Positions 7,834 to 16,048 of a DNA stretch of 64,000 nucleotides are shown here, piece by piece. The position numbers and the translations under genes are program-made. The notes beneath the pieces were generated by a model, which saw only the letters and a program-made list of their open reading frames with translations, was not told the DNA's origin and made no database searches. Within the stretch, counting starts at the first letter, position 1; the number at the start of each line of letters is the position of its first letter. The stretch comes from Terriglobales bacterium (GTDB lineage: Bacteria; Acidobacteriota; Terriglobia; Terriglobales; Acidobacteriaceae), in NCBI GenBank assembly GCA_035764005.1, contig DASTZZ010000017.1, forward strand, positions 1-64,000, read 5' to 3'.

Positions 7834-9789
7834 TCACGGGCAGGTCGAAACAGTCAACGTGATCTGCCGCGAATCCGAGGCGTGCGCTGCGTCGAGAACC
7901 TGTACTGATCCGCTGAATGAACCCGCTTGAGTCGGCACTCCACTGAACGATCCGGAATGGGGTTCGAAAGCAAAACCCGGCCAGTTAATGCCTGAGTCCG
8001 CAAAGAAAAACCACGACAACGGTGCTGCGCCTCCTGTCGTCGGTATCTGGAAACTGTACGGCTGACTTAAACAAGCCGACGGCAGTGCCGCAGGAGAAGC
8101 AGGCAAATTTATCTGAAATGGATCAACGACCACGAGCGTCTCTTGTCCAGTTGCCGTCTGCGGGGGATTCGATGAATCCGTTGCCTGCAAAGTGAACTTG
8201 TATGTACCTGTCGTGGTGGGGGTCCCAATGATGTTTTCATTGGTATCGAGCGAGAGCCCGGGCGGCAAGCTTCCAGAAAGCAGTGACCATGAAACAGCTC
8301 CTTTGGCGTTCGCTGCAAACACCGTAGCCCCGTACGCCACGCCGCGTTCTGCCGGGGGGAGAGTCTGTGGCTGAACTGTGAGCGGATCGACTACTCCCGA
8401 AACCTCCAACGAGTACGTCATATCAGGCCGGGCGTCACCACGCCAATCAAAGACATGCACGTAGAACGTGTTCGCTATGTTGGGCTGACCTGGTACTTGA
8501 AAATCTAGCGCAGAGTCCTGAACGTGTGGGCTGGCGCTGATATCGTCGTTGATGCAGCTGGAAGCGAAGGTCGTGCTCGTGTCTCCCGGTTGCCGACATA
8601 AGGTAAGCCGGGCGCTATTGGCATCGACGATTTCAATCACTGTATCTAGTGGGTTATTGGGATTGCTTCTCTTGGCAACTGTCTCCACGTGCACCACAGA
8701 ACCGCCGAGTGATACCAGTTTGTAGTAGTCATTGTCGCCCGCCGTTGGTGCTCCATTTGGCGGATCGATGTAGGGGCTGATCGAGGCCTGAATCGACCCG
8801 TTGTCCATTGGTGTGGCCGTTGCAGGACTATCATTTCGTCCAAGAGCGGCCTCAACGTCGATGTTGAACTGCTGATTCGCCGTGTGCATCGGCGAACTGC
8901 TGTCAGTCACAATAAGTCCAAACGGATAATCTCCCGCGATTGTCGGAGTGCCGCTGACAACCCCGGTGTTTGGATTCAGTGAAAGCCCAAAAGGCAAGCT
9001 GTTCCCGTTCGCAAGCGCGAACGAATAAGGAGGAGTGCCCCCTAACGCAACTAGTCGTCCACTGAAGGGCCGATTTACAGCGATCCGCGACGGCAGTGAA
9101 TTCTGCAGCGTCAAGGTCGCAGATGTCACTGTGATTGTGAACGGCTGAGAAGCGCTTTCCGGCGGTGAGAAGGAATCCTGCGCTGCTAGCGTGAACTGAA
9201 AAGTCCCAGTCTGATATGCGCTCCCGACAAGTTGTCCGGTGCTGTCGAATTTCAATCCCGGCGGCATGGTGCCCGAGCTGACGCTGTATGCGACAGGCGG
9301 AAAGCCTCCTTGAATGCCTGCATGTACATTCAGGAACGTCTGAAACTCTGTAACGGTAGCCGCTTGGCTCTGGGCTGAGGTCAAGGGTTGATAAGCCGTT
9401 ACCGTGAAGCTCTTCGTCGCTAACTGTGGAGTTGAGGCGGAGTCCGTGACCGTAGCGATGAATCCCGCTGTTCCGCCAAAGTTCGCCGTACCGGAAAGCG
9501 TTCCCGTATTGGCGTCCATCGTCAGACCAGTTACAAACAATGCCGTCGAGGAGACCGGTGCAATTGACCAATGAAGCGCTCCCTGTCCGTTGCTCGCGCT
9601 CAGCGTGGTCGAGTAGGCGTGCCCTTGCAGCGTCCCGGAAAGTATCGAAGCAGTGGTAATCGTCAGGGCTGGAGGCGGTGGTGGTGGTGGAGAGCCGCCT
9701 CCCCCATTATTGTTTCCTCCGCCTCCACCGCAGGCGCTGAGCGCCACAGCAGCGCAAAAACAAATAATGCCGAGCCGAAGGGACCTCAC
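7834..9789 (-). CDS. Lipoprotein with putative Ig-like (He_PIG) repeats
   Basis: A 651-residue exported lipoprotein. The signal sequence ends in lipobox LSAC (about residues 17-20), followed by a Gly/Asn- and Pro-rich linker. Then come repeated ~90-residue Ig-like units with the hallmark LPPGLSLD..TGxxxGTPTxxGxYxFTL, seen at least five times (e.g. MPPGLKFDSTGQLVGS, LPFGLSLNPNTGVVSGTP, LPPGLSLDTNENIIGTP). A different domain sits between repeats (around SPYIDPPNGAPTAGDNDYYKLV), resembling bacterial pre-peptidase C-terminal domains. Probably a surface adhesion or scaffold protein. It overlaps the upstream protease gene by 4 nt (ATGA), so the two are translationally coupled. Confidence 0.85.
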   Translation of the reverse strand: MRSLRLGIICFCAAVALSACGGGGGNNNGGGGSPPPPPPPALTITTASILSGTLQGHAYSTTLSASNGQGALHWSIAPVSSTALFVTGLTMDANTGTLSGTANFGGTAGFIATVTDSASTPQLATKSFTVTAYQPLTSAQSQAATVTEFQTFLNVHAGIQGGFPPVAYSVSSGTMPPGLKFDSTGQLVGSAYQTGTFQFTLAAQDSFSPPESASQPFTITVTSATLTLQNSLPSRIAVNRPFSGRLVALGGTPPYSFALANGNSLPFGLSLNPNTGVVSGTPTIAGDYPFGLIVTDSSSPMHTANQQFNIDVEAALGRNDSPATATPMDNGSIQASISPYIDPPNGAPTAGDNDYYKLVSLGGSVVHVETVAKRSNPNNPLDTVIEIVDANSARLTLCRQPGDTSTTFASSCINDDISASPHVQDSALDFQVPGQPNIANTFYVHVFDWRGDARPDMTYSLEVSGVVDPLTVQPQTLPPAERGVAYGATVFAANAKGAVSWSLLSGSLPPGLSLDTNENIIGTPTTTGTYKFTLQATDSSNPPQTATGQETLVVVDPFQINLPASPAALPSACLSQPYSFQIPTTGGAAPLSWFFFADSGINWPGFAFEPHSGSFSGVPTQAGSFSGSVQVLDAAHASDSRQITLTVSTCP

Positions 9790-11189
9790 GCGCGCCTCTC
9801 TTCACACTCGGCGTCAGACGACGGAGCTGGAACCCCGAAGAGAGCTCCAGAGTCTTCATATTGATCGAACTGCGGCGGCGTACTGTTCAGGATGATGTCG
9901 ATTCCCTGAATCTGGTCTCCGGGATTCACTTGGATGGTGTCGCGCTGTTGAGGGAAATCGAATGCCGAACTGTTCTTGTTCCAGAACTTGGGTACGCCGC
10001 CGGGCAAAGCGACTGGAGGATCAAGCGGTCCCACACTTGATCCGCTCACGAACTGGGAATTTATCCCCTCGACTTCGACGGTATAAATCCCAGGAGGCAC
10101 TGCAATTTTGTAGAACCCGATGAATTTTGGATCTCGAGAACCGGTCTTATCCCCGCCGGTATTGTTCTCCTGGGAATCGGGCATGTTCGCGGTAATGCTC
10201 TGCCCGGGATTTCCGGTGAACAGATATCCGGAGACGGCAGACACTGCGATGCGGCGCGACTCATCCTGCCCGGTAGCAGGATCGTCAATGGCACGCGCAA
10301 TTACGTTGATTCCTTGCGCCTGCGATACGCCATCGCTGAAATAGATAGTTCCAGTAATCGTGCCGTAATTACTGACGAAGCTCTGATTTGGATAGAGACT
10401 CGAAATGACCGAGACATCGTCAGGTGAAAGCACCGGCAGGCCAGCGTCTTTGCGCGCCTGGCAGAGTTCTATCGGGAACATCAGAGGAAGGCCGGCAAGT
10501 TTATCGACGTCACAAGGAGAGGAAGGATTCGTCAACAGATCTACGTTCATTTGCGAATGGTCGAGCCCGGAAAAGTGTCCAATCTCGTGGGTGATCGCCT
10601 CATCGAATCCATTTGCGCTCAACTCGCGATCGGAGGAGGTATTTACGCCATTCTGAAACTTGCCGTTCATTACCAGGAGAGCGCCGACGATATGTCCCGA
10701 ACTGGGATCGAGCGCGCAAGGGCTGGCGAATCCGATCACGCTTGCAGAAAGCCCGAGATTCGACATGAGCTGCCCGTCTGCATCAAAGACCACCGGGTTC
10801 TGTATCCCTTTTTGGCACGAGCCGACTACGTCGTTGTACTGGGTCAAAGTGTTTAGATCTGCACCCTGCACATAACTGCCGACCGGGAGGATCGTTCCCA
10901 CATTGGAATACGAGATCGCTGCGGTCGAGACCGACTGCCAGACTCCGAACATGCTCTGCACGCGCTGCAATCCCGTGGCATTGTCGATGACGGTTGTCCC
11001 GCTGGGATTCACAGCCATGGGACCGGGATCGACGCGATATTGAATCGGCATCTTCGCCGGATCCCACGTGAACGGTTGACCCGGAATGCCAAAGTTCGGA
11101 CCACCCACGACAAGAGGCCCGCCGGCAAATCCCAGAATGGGACTCATCAGTAGAACAAGTACGACAGCAGCCACTCGGCTTTGCATCAC
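9786..11189 (-). CDS. Secreted metzincin-type zinc metalloprotease (matrixin-like)
   Basis: A 467-residue protein with an N-terminal signal peptide (VAAVVLVLLMSPILGFAGG). Residues 201-211 read HEIGHFSGLDH, the full metzincin HExxHxxGxxH motif in which the three His bind zinc and Glu202 is the catalytic base. The N-terminal part (FTWDPAKMPIQYRVDPGP) is typical of matrixin-like prodomain/catalytic starts, and LPLMFPIELC downstream may carry the Met-turn. The C-terminal part is beta-rich, with an SDG..QAQGINVIARA segment resembling carboxypeptidase-regulatory folds. It overlaps both neighbours by 4 nt, forming a three-gene operon. Substrate unknown. Confidence 0.85.
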   Translation of the reverse strand: MMQSRVAAVVLVLLMSPILGFAGGPLVVGGPNFGIPGQPFTWDPAKMPIQYRVDPGPMAVNPSGTTVIDNATGLQRVQSMFGVWQSVSTAAISYSNVGTILPVGSYVQGADLNTLTQYNDVVGSCQKGIQNPVVFDADGQLMSNLGLSASVIGFASPCALDPSSGHIVGALLVMNGKFQNGVNTSSDRELSANGFDEAITHEIGHFSGLDHSQMNVDLLTNPSSPCDVDKLAGLPLMFPIELCQARKDAGLPVLSPDDVSVISSLYPNQSFVSNYGTITGTIYFSDGVSQAQGINVIARAIDDPATGQDESRRIAVSAVSGYLFTGNPGQSITANMPDSQENNTGGDKTGSRDPKFIGFYKIAVPPGIYTVEVEGINSQFVSGSSVGPLDPPVALPGGVPKFWNKNSSAFDFPQQRDTIQVNPGDQIQGIDIILNSTPPQFDQYEDSGALFGVPAPSSDAECEERRA

Positions 11190-11797
11190 TTCACCTTTGA
11201 AAACGAGCGGATTGCATCCTTGAGATCGGCAAGAGGAATGGGCCCTGCATTTGCGCGCCTCGCCAGAGTCGTTACCCGGGTTGACAGTTTGATCCCGCGT
11301 TCGCCGGCGCGCTGCTCCGTAGCCCGAAACAACTCCAGGTTCCCGCGACCGTTCACCGCGAAAGCCTGTCCTTTGCTGTCGTGCGTAATGCGAAAGCGAC
11401 CTTGATCGAGTCCTACGGGACTTCGAAGTCCGTACGGCGATGTGGGTCCAAGCATGAGAAGCAATTCCTGATTCTTGGCATACTTCGCGGCGTCAAGCTG
11501 GTCGCGTATATCCCAGATGTACTGCCGGAATTGCAGGCTCTTTTGCGGAGATCCTTTGAGCGTGTCTTCGACATTCAAGGTGACCAGAACGGTCATCAGA
11601 TTATGGAACTGCGGATGCGGTTCCACTTTCGCCGACGTGACGTAGCCGTGAACAATCAGTGTCGATTGCTGCGTGAGTTCGTCAATCGATTCCGGCGCAG
11701 TGAGCGCGCCTCTTTGAGCCGAAGCGCATGTGGATGCCACAAAAACGAGGAAGGCCAAGCCGGCCATCAACCGCAGCCAGCTTCTACTCTGAACCAT
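11186..11797 (-). CDS. Secreted protein of unknown function, first gene of the protease operon
   Basis: A 203-residue protein. The ATG at 11797 is preferred over an in-frame upstream TTG because it leads directly into a signal peptide (LRLMAGLAFLVFVASTCASA). The mature domain (SIDELTQQSTLIVHGYVTSAKVEPH; LVTLNVEDTLKG) matches the general pattern of small exported beta-barrel proteins seen next to metalloproteases in Acidobacteria, but no named motif is visible. Its end overlaps the metzincin start by 4 nt (ATGA). It may chaperone or inhibit the protease; this is speculation from context. Confidence 0.75.
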   Translation of the reverse strand: MVQSRSWLRLMAGLAFLVFVASTCASAQRGALTAPESIDELTQQSTLIVHGYVTSAKVEPHPQFHNLMTVLVTLNVEDTLKGSPQKSLQFRQYIWDIRDQLDAAKYAKNQELLLMLGPTSPYGLRSPVGLDQGRFRITHDSKGQAFAVNGRGNLELFRATEQRAGERGIKLSTRVTTLARRANAGPIPLADLKDAIRSFSKVK

Positions 11798-11954
11798 GTC
11801 CGAAAAGCATATACGCTGACGCCCCAAATTGGGAAGCGGTGCCTTACCTTATTTTGGATTTAAGGTTGCTCGATAACCCCTTGATTTTAGGCAAAATCGG
11901 ACACAGGCAGAATAGCCGGCCGATAACAATGCAGGACAAAAGCTCGGAATCAGC

Positions 11955-12060
11955 TACTCCTATCGCACACCACCATCGGATCCAGGGCGGCTGGCGCGGC
12001 GAACCAGGAAAGTGCCAAGCACACAACCCATACGGCTTGTGTAGCCTCAGGATCTGACGC
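11955..12060 (-). pseudogene. Decayed 3' end of an ADOP/MacB-like ABC permease gene
   Basis: About 50 bp from 11955 match the 3' end of the intact permease gene at 17062-17107 (roughly 88% with two single-base indels), same orientation and beginning at the equivalent stop codon. The minus-strand reading gives LALSWFAAPAALDPMVV, against the family's closing ARRASRLDPMVVLRYE. The indels break the frame. It bounds the left side of the Rhs tip island. Confidence 0.6.
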
Positions 12061-12363
12061 AGTTATCGATACAGTACCAAGACGGGAATCTCGAAGTCTC
12101 AACCCAGGCTCGAACCGACAGCAGGCAGATCCCCACCAGGGCTCGATGCCAGAGCACGGTGTTCCCATCTGATCAGGACAAGTGTTTGCTCTTGACATCG
12201 CCTTTTATAGAACCCGCGCATGTCGAGGTCGAAGACGGTGTATCAAACTGGGAACTGGGATGGGCCCCCGGCTGAGTGCCTGTCCATAAACTGGTCCTAA
12301 ATGTGTCCATCCACTCACATTCACGCCATTTCTAGCTAGCCACACCATCCAGTCAGAATTGTT
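12061..12363. other. Intergenic stretch without recognisable features
   Basis: About 300 bp with no convincing gene, RNA or repeat. It may be further decayed remains of the permease fragment to its left or of Rhs material. Confidence 0.4.
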
Positions 12364-12651
12364 TTATTGTTTGGCCAAATTTTGTTTTCGGGCTGCTTGA
12401 AATCCTTTCTTTTCGAAGAAAATGACAATCAGCAAGAATTCAGCGAGACAGAACACTATCGGAAAAAACGGGGGCACCCTACCGAACATTTTTACTACCC
12501 CCAACGCTAGAAGAACGTGCAGAGCAAATGCGGTGGTCAGCAGTAGAAGAAACGATCTCTTCTTCAGATGCGCGCGGAAAATTCGGAGCACAAACCCGAA
12601 GAGAATGAGAGTCCATGCCACTACACTGAAGATCGTTAAAGGGTTCCTCAT
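12364..12651 (-). CDS. Small three-helix membrane protein, candidate immunity protein for Rhs tip 1
   Basis: A 95-residue protein from ATG at 12651 (an in-frame TTG lies 6 nt upstream). It has three hydrophobic segments (LTIFSVVAWTLILFGFVL; FLLLLTTAFALHVLLALGVV; FFPIVFCLAEFLLIVIFF) joined by Lys/Arg-rich loops. It starts 9 nt after the stop of Rhs tip 1 on the same strand, and is more AT-rich than the core genes. The position just behind an Rhs toxin tip is where cognate immunity genes sit; a membrane immunity protein would suit a membrane-acting toxin. No homology to a named immunity family is claimed. Confidence 0.6.
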   Translation of the reverse strand: MRNPLTIFSVVAWTLILFGFVLRIFRAHLKKRSFLLLLTTAFALHVLLALGVVKMFGRVPPFFPIVFCLAEFLLIVIFFEKKGFQAARKQNLAKQ

Positions 12652-12660
12652 TATCAAATA

Positions 12661-13479
12661 CTAAAAGACCGATGGCCCCATCGGCAGGAAACTATCGCAT
12701 ACCCTTCCATCCCGTGCGGCATCAACCTGAGCCGCCCCGAGCTGATACGCTGCGTTCAATGTTACTGCAACCCCCGCGGAGAAGTTCAAAGCCTTGCCGG
12801 CTAATTTCTGATACGTTTTAGCGCCCACCTTGCGAGTTGCTGTCGTGAGAGCGTTGAATAGCTTCTGTGTTCCAGCGTAGGCACCTACCACATCGGAACC
12901 TACTTGTCCCGCATCCAACGGGGGAGCGTAACTGGAAAGAAACTTGAGAATTGCATCCTTCGCAATAGAACTGCATGGGTTTTGCGGAGCGGACGGATTC
13001 GGGTTCGAAGCTTCCAAAGGAATGGAAGATGGAACTGCAGAGACAAAATATCCACTGCCGCTCGGAGTGATACCGCCATTTAATAACAAGAGGATCGGAT
13101 CAAAGACAGGCTGTTCTCCCACAAACGGCACGAACACTGTCGGAGTAGCACCCGCCTCTAGAGGCACAGGATCGGCGGTGTCGTTCACATTGGCGGCACC
13201 GTAATCGTCGATGTAATACCCTTCTAGATCCGCGCACTTTTGAACGGGATCCTCCATTGGACCGGCGTAATCTGTGTCGTGTTCGATGACCCCTCCTTCA
13301 CTCGGAATGTAACAGTCTCGTCCATCAAGATCGACAAAACTGAGCGGATTATTCAGCACGTACACGTAGCGATTAAAAGATTGGGGATTGGTGAGGTCCA
13401 TGCTTCCCATGTAGGGATCGGGCGAGAGCCAGCGGCCTTGCGCGCTGCTTAGCTGGCGGAATTGCGTGTGCTCGAGACC
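12661..13479 (-). CDS. Orphan Rhs C-terminal tip 1 (core remnant plus toxin-like domain, no own start)
   Basis: Reading begins directly after the TGA stop of the preceding gene, in the same frame, and has no start codon before Met at 13410. The first 50 residues are the end of an Rhs core: EHTQFRQLSSAQGRWLSPDPY, then GSMDLTNPQSFNRYVYVLNNPLSFVDLDG. The remaining ~220 residues are a variable tip rich in Pro/Ser, then an Ala/Gly-rich helical end (AGVAVTLNAAYQLGAAQVD) ending LPMGPSVF. The upstream Rhs beta-cage is absent. This matches displaced 'orphan' rhsCT modules that can be recombined onto a full Rhs gene. Toxin activity unknown. Confidence 0.65.
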   Translation of the reverse strand, partial: GLEHTQFRQLSSAQGRWLSPDPYMGSMDLTNPQSFNRYVYVLNNPLSFVDLDGRDCYIPSEGGVIEHDTDYAGPMEDPVQKCADLEGYYIDDYGAANVNDTADPVPLEAGATPTVFVPFVGEQPVFDPILLLLNGGITPSGSGYFVSAVPSSIPLEASNPNPSAPQNPCSSIAKDAILKFLSSYAPPLDAGQVGSDVVGAYAGTQKLFNALTTATRKVGAKTYQKLAGKALNFSAGVAVTLNAAYQLGAAQVDAARDGRVCDSFLPMGPSVF

Positions 13480-13857
13480 TCACCGCACTTTTTCGTAGTA
13501 CTGGCCGAGGTCATCATTGATGCCAAGCTTCACGTGTGGCATTGAGCCTTCAATTGAGTGACTGAAGTCACCGATGCCGAGATGCTCTTCTTTTGTATCA
13601 GATGAGTGATACAAATCCCACTTTCGTTGACTCTGGACAACTTCCCCGGTGGCTTTGATAAAACGTATCTCAATAGCAGTGTGATCCTTTTCGAGAATAA
13701 TAAAGCTGGCAAATTTGCCAGGATCAGAGAAATCTGGCCGATAAACATATTCACCAACATAGTCTGCTGGATTCGTGCTCACCTGCGAACTGCAGCTGGC
13801 TAGGAACATCCCGCACGAAAAGAACACGACAGCCAGCAAAACGTTAATCTTTTTCAT
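13480..13857 (-). CDS. Small lipoprotein, candidate immunity protein for Rhs tip 2
   Basis: A 125-residue protein from ATG at 13857 that overlaps the tip-2 stop as ATGA. The signal peptide with lipobox (KKINVLLAVVFFSCGMFLASC) is followed by a short polar domain (EYVYRPDFSDPGKFASFIILEKD..., ending YYEKVR). The lipoprotein nature suggests a periplasmic or envelope location. Context (directly behind an Rhs tip, coupled) suggests immunity. The TGA at 13480-13482 is followed in frame by the Rhs core remnant of tip 1. No known family recognised. Confidence 0.65.
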   Translation of the reverse strand: MKKINVLLAVVFFSCGMFLASCSSQVSTNPADYVGEYVYRPDFSDPGKFASFIILEKDHTAIEIRFIKATGEVVQSQRKWDLYHSSDTKEEHLGIGDFSHSIEGSMPHVKLGINDDLGQYYEKVR

Positions 13858-14765
13858 GAGCACGGCACCTGTATATGGAAAGTTTGATTGACTCTACCCA
13901 TCGCATGCCAGCCCGGATTCAATACGGAATCAAAGCGGTTTGGAGGATTTGGGTTCAATCCTGGAAGGTGATAAAAAAACGACCACGCTGTCGTCGAGTT
14001 TGTGATTGTTATGTTGAGATTTCCACCCAGTTGGGACATGCTCCACTGATGAGAACCAACAAACTGAGTGGTCGGGTTTAGTCCAGAGGAGACGAGTCCG
14101 TGGAGGCCGAAGTCTTGGTTGCCTGATGAGCGACCGCCCGCAAGATATTCACTGACATGTCCTGCGAGTCCATACGCGCTCATCATCATCTGTGATTCTG
14201 GAGTATTTGGGCCAAAGTCTCTGTTCACTGGTCCAGTCCCGCTTAGCCACTGATCCAACATCAGACTTGCATTTGTGTAAGCCGCAAGCCAAGTTTTGAA
14301 ATCCGTGGCAGCAGTCTGACCTGCAGCAAGCTGTTGGCAGGAGGGTTTTATAAGTGGCTTAAGTGGAATCTGGATGATTTGTCCGCCCGGGCCGCCACTG
14401 CCTCCGCCGTCATCTCCGCCGAATGGTCCGTCCCGGAGGGGTAGTGGACCGCCATCGCCTCCACAGCAACCCCCTCCGAAAATTGGAGCCCATCCACCGT
14501 CGTCGCCAACGACGTTGCATTCTTGATCAGCTCCGTCACCGCTCGCGTGACATTCACTCGAATCAAGACCGAATGGATCCACAAAGCGCAGGGGATTGTT
14601 GTTCACATACGCATAGCGGTTGAGGGACTGGGGATTGGCGAGATCCATGCTTCCCATATAGGGATCGGGCGAGAGCCAGCGGCCTTCCGTTGTGCTCAAC
14701 TGGCGGAATTGCGTGTGCTCGGTATTCGACTCCGAGTCGTGCTCGTCGCTGTTTGAACAACTCAT
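13854..14765 (-). CDS. Orphan Rhs C-terminal tip 2 (core end plus variable domain)
   Basis: A 303-residue protein. The start is taken at ATG 14765, which overlaps the stop of the upstream small gene as TAATG. The N-terminus is the end of an Rhs core (DEHDSESNTEHTQFRQLSTT, then EGRWLSPDPYMGSMDLANPQ and NRYAYVNNNPLRFVDPFGLD), nearly identical to that of tip 1. Then comes a Gly/Cys/Asp-rich linker and a distinct C-terminal domain (QQLAAGQTAATDFKTWLAAY ... FVGSHQWSMSQLGGNLNI ... HAMGRVNQTFHIQVPCS). It is followed, with overlap, by a lipoprotein gene. The preserved start and coupling suggest it can be translated as a separate polypeptide. Activity of the tip is not recognised. Confidence 0.7.
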   Translation of the reverse strand: MSCSNSDEHDSESNTEHTQFRQLSTTEGRWLSPDPYMGSMDLANPQSLNRYAYVNNNPLRFVDPFGLDSSECHASGDGADQECNVVGDDGGWAPIFGGGCCGGDGGPLPLRDGPFGGDDGGGSGGPGGQIIQIPLKPLIKPSCQQLAAGQTAATDFKTWLAAYTNASLMLDQWLSGTGPVNRDFGPNTPESQMMMSAYGLAGHVSEYLAGGRSSGNQDFGLHGLVSSGLNPTTQFVGSHQWSMSQLGGNLNITITNSTTAWSFFYHLPGLNPNPPNRFDSVLNPGWHAMGRVNQTFHIQVPCS

Positions 14766-15058
14766 TAAATTACGGGCAGCGAGCTCGTAGCTAAGAACGC
14801 GAAGAGACCGCCGCCAGCACAAGCGAACAATACGTCGATAAACTTGCTCTTTCTGCGATGCTCTGAAGATTTCGTCAGAAGAATCGCCAACAGTAGGAAG
14901 GGAACTGTGATCAGAGAAAACCCAATGAAATTCAAACAAACCGCTGGTATTTGAGCATGACGGTTTACGGGAAGCGTTGCCGTCAAAATGAAATCCAGCA
15001 AAACGACCATACGCAAGATATAGCTTAGGCAGGTGTTCATCTTAATCACTGTTTGCAT
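14765..15058 (-). CDS. Small membrane protein, candidate immunity protein for Rhs tip 3
   Basis: A 97-residue protein. ATG at 15058 overlaps the tip-3 gene by 13 nt; ATG at 15040 is a possible alternative. It has three hydrophobic stretches (LSYILRMVVLLDFILTATL; VCLNFIGFSLITVPFLLLAILL; FIDVLFACAGGGLFAFLA). The stop overlaps the start of tip 2 as TAATG, so a ribosome can pass from this gene to the next tip. The small membrane-protein type and position mirror the other candidate immunity genes in this array. Confidence 0.6.
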   Translation of the reverse strand: MQTVIKMNTCLSYILRMVVLLDFILTATLPVNRHAQIPAVCLNFIGFSLITVPFLLLAILLTKSSEHRRKSKFIDVLFACAGGGLFAFLATSSLPVI

Positions 15059-15705
15059 ATAGTGTTCTGGACATTGTTCAGCAGATTGTTCCAGATGGAA
15101 GATTCCAGTTGAGCACCACCCATCTTGAAGAATAGCTTCGAGAACGCCGATGAGAACCTTGCCTGAACAGATACATTGAAGCTCACTCCGTTTGATGTGT
15201 CAGCAGCACTGAATGTCACTGTTCCGTGATCGAATGGGTGAGCTCCCTTAATTGTAGTAAACGAAAAGCTTGTGCTGGAGACACTGGACACGGACACGGC
15301 CGAAGAGTTAAGCGGAAGAGCGAAACCGAATGGTCCGTCGATCGGTATCACTTGACCCACACTCAACGGCCCATGCTGAAGAAAAGTCACATTTTCAGGA
15401 ACCACAGTGTCGGCTCCGCCAAAGGTGTCGATGTTAGTGGGCAATTGAGCCGTTCCCGAGAAATTCGCGAGTTGCCCAAAATTCGATTCAAGCTTCGAAA
15501 TAACGCCCTGGGTCGATTGGGTACACCGGAAAGAGCGAGAAAAATTCCTAACGACGGGAGGAGCTTCTGATTTTTGCGCTCCGCCAGTCGAGGATCCACC
15601 ATATCCTTGGAAAAACGAATTTGCGAAGAACATTAGCCAGCAATAGTACGACGAATCGCAACCGGTATCGTCCCAGTTTTCTGTCCCCGGTTTCCCAAAA
15701 CACAT
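15046..15705 (-). CDS. Orphan Rhs-associated tip 3
   Basis: A 219-residue protein whose ATG (15705) overlaps the stop of the upstream membrane-protein gene as TAATG. It lacks the Rhs core motif found in tips 1 and 2, but sits in the same tip/membrane-protein alternation. The N-terminal ~45 residues are Cys/Trp/Gly-rich (DDTGCDSSYYCWLMFFANSF). The rest is beta-rich (GPFGFALPLNSSAVSVSSVS; SFSFTTIKGAHPFDHGTVTF), a layout reminiscent of small beta-barrel C-terminal domains found at Rhs ends in Acidobacteria. Function unknown. Confidence 0.6.
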   Translation of the reverse strand: MCFGKPGTENWDDTGCDSSYYCWLMFFANSFFQGYGGSSTGGAQKSEAPPVVRNFSRSFRCTQSTQGVISKLESNFGQLANFSGTAQLPTNIDTFGGADTVVPENVTFLQHGPLSVGQVIPIDGPFGFALPLNSSAVSVSSVSSTSFSFTTIKGAHPFDHGTVTFSAADTSNGVSFNVSVQARFSSAFSKLFFKMGGAQLESSIWNNLLNNVQNTICKQ

Positions 15706-15977
15706 TAGACTGCTCTACCCGGCCGTCGCCATGCGCTCAGGGCGCGACTTATCTTCAGCACTAAAAAGACAGCAGCTATAAGCAGAATAGAATTTAAACT
15801 CCCAAACACCAGAACTGTGTTCAGGTACCTAGCAAGCCTGCTCCCATTGACCACAGTTATATGTGGGCACAAAGGGCAGGCTATTCTGGACCCAGCATCT
15901 AGTCCCAAATAGGGGGAGTAAAACAACCCTGCACCGAAAAAACCTAATAAGGCAAGCGGAATGATCCATTTTTTCAT
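15705..15977 (-). CDS. Small membrane protein, candidate immunity protein for truncated tip 4
   Basis: A 90-residue protein from ATG at 15977; in-frame Met codons upstream lie in Arg-rich, non-protein-like sequence. An N-terminal hydrophobic segment (MKKWIIPLALLGFFGAGLFY) is followed by a Cys-x2-Cys pair (ACPLCPH) and a second membrane segment (TVLVFGSLNSILLIAAVFLVL) with a basic tail. The stop overlaps the next tip's ATG (TAATG). It belongs to the alternating tip/membrane-protein series. Function inferred only from context. Confidence 0.55.
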   Translation of the reverse strand: MKKWIIPLALLGFFGAGLFYSPYLGLDAGSRIACPLCPHITVVNGSRLARYLNTVLVFGSLNSILLIAAVFLVLKISRALSAWRRPGRAV

Positions 15978-16048
15978 GCTCACGGTGTATCCCTCGCAAC
16001 TGTGGCTTATGCGCTGTATTTCGTTCGCCATAGGACTGCAATTCCTGT

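Noticed and set aside
13480-13482. TGA as a selenocysteine codon joining the lipoprotein to the Rhs core
   Set aside because: A lipoprotein stop is well placed and no SECIS-like hairpin was found directly after it.
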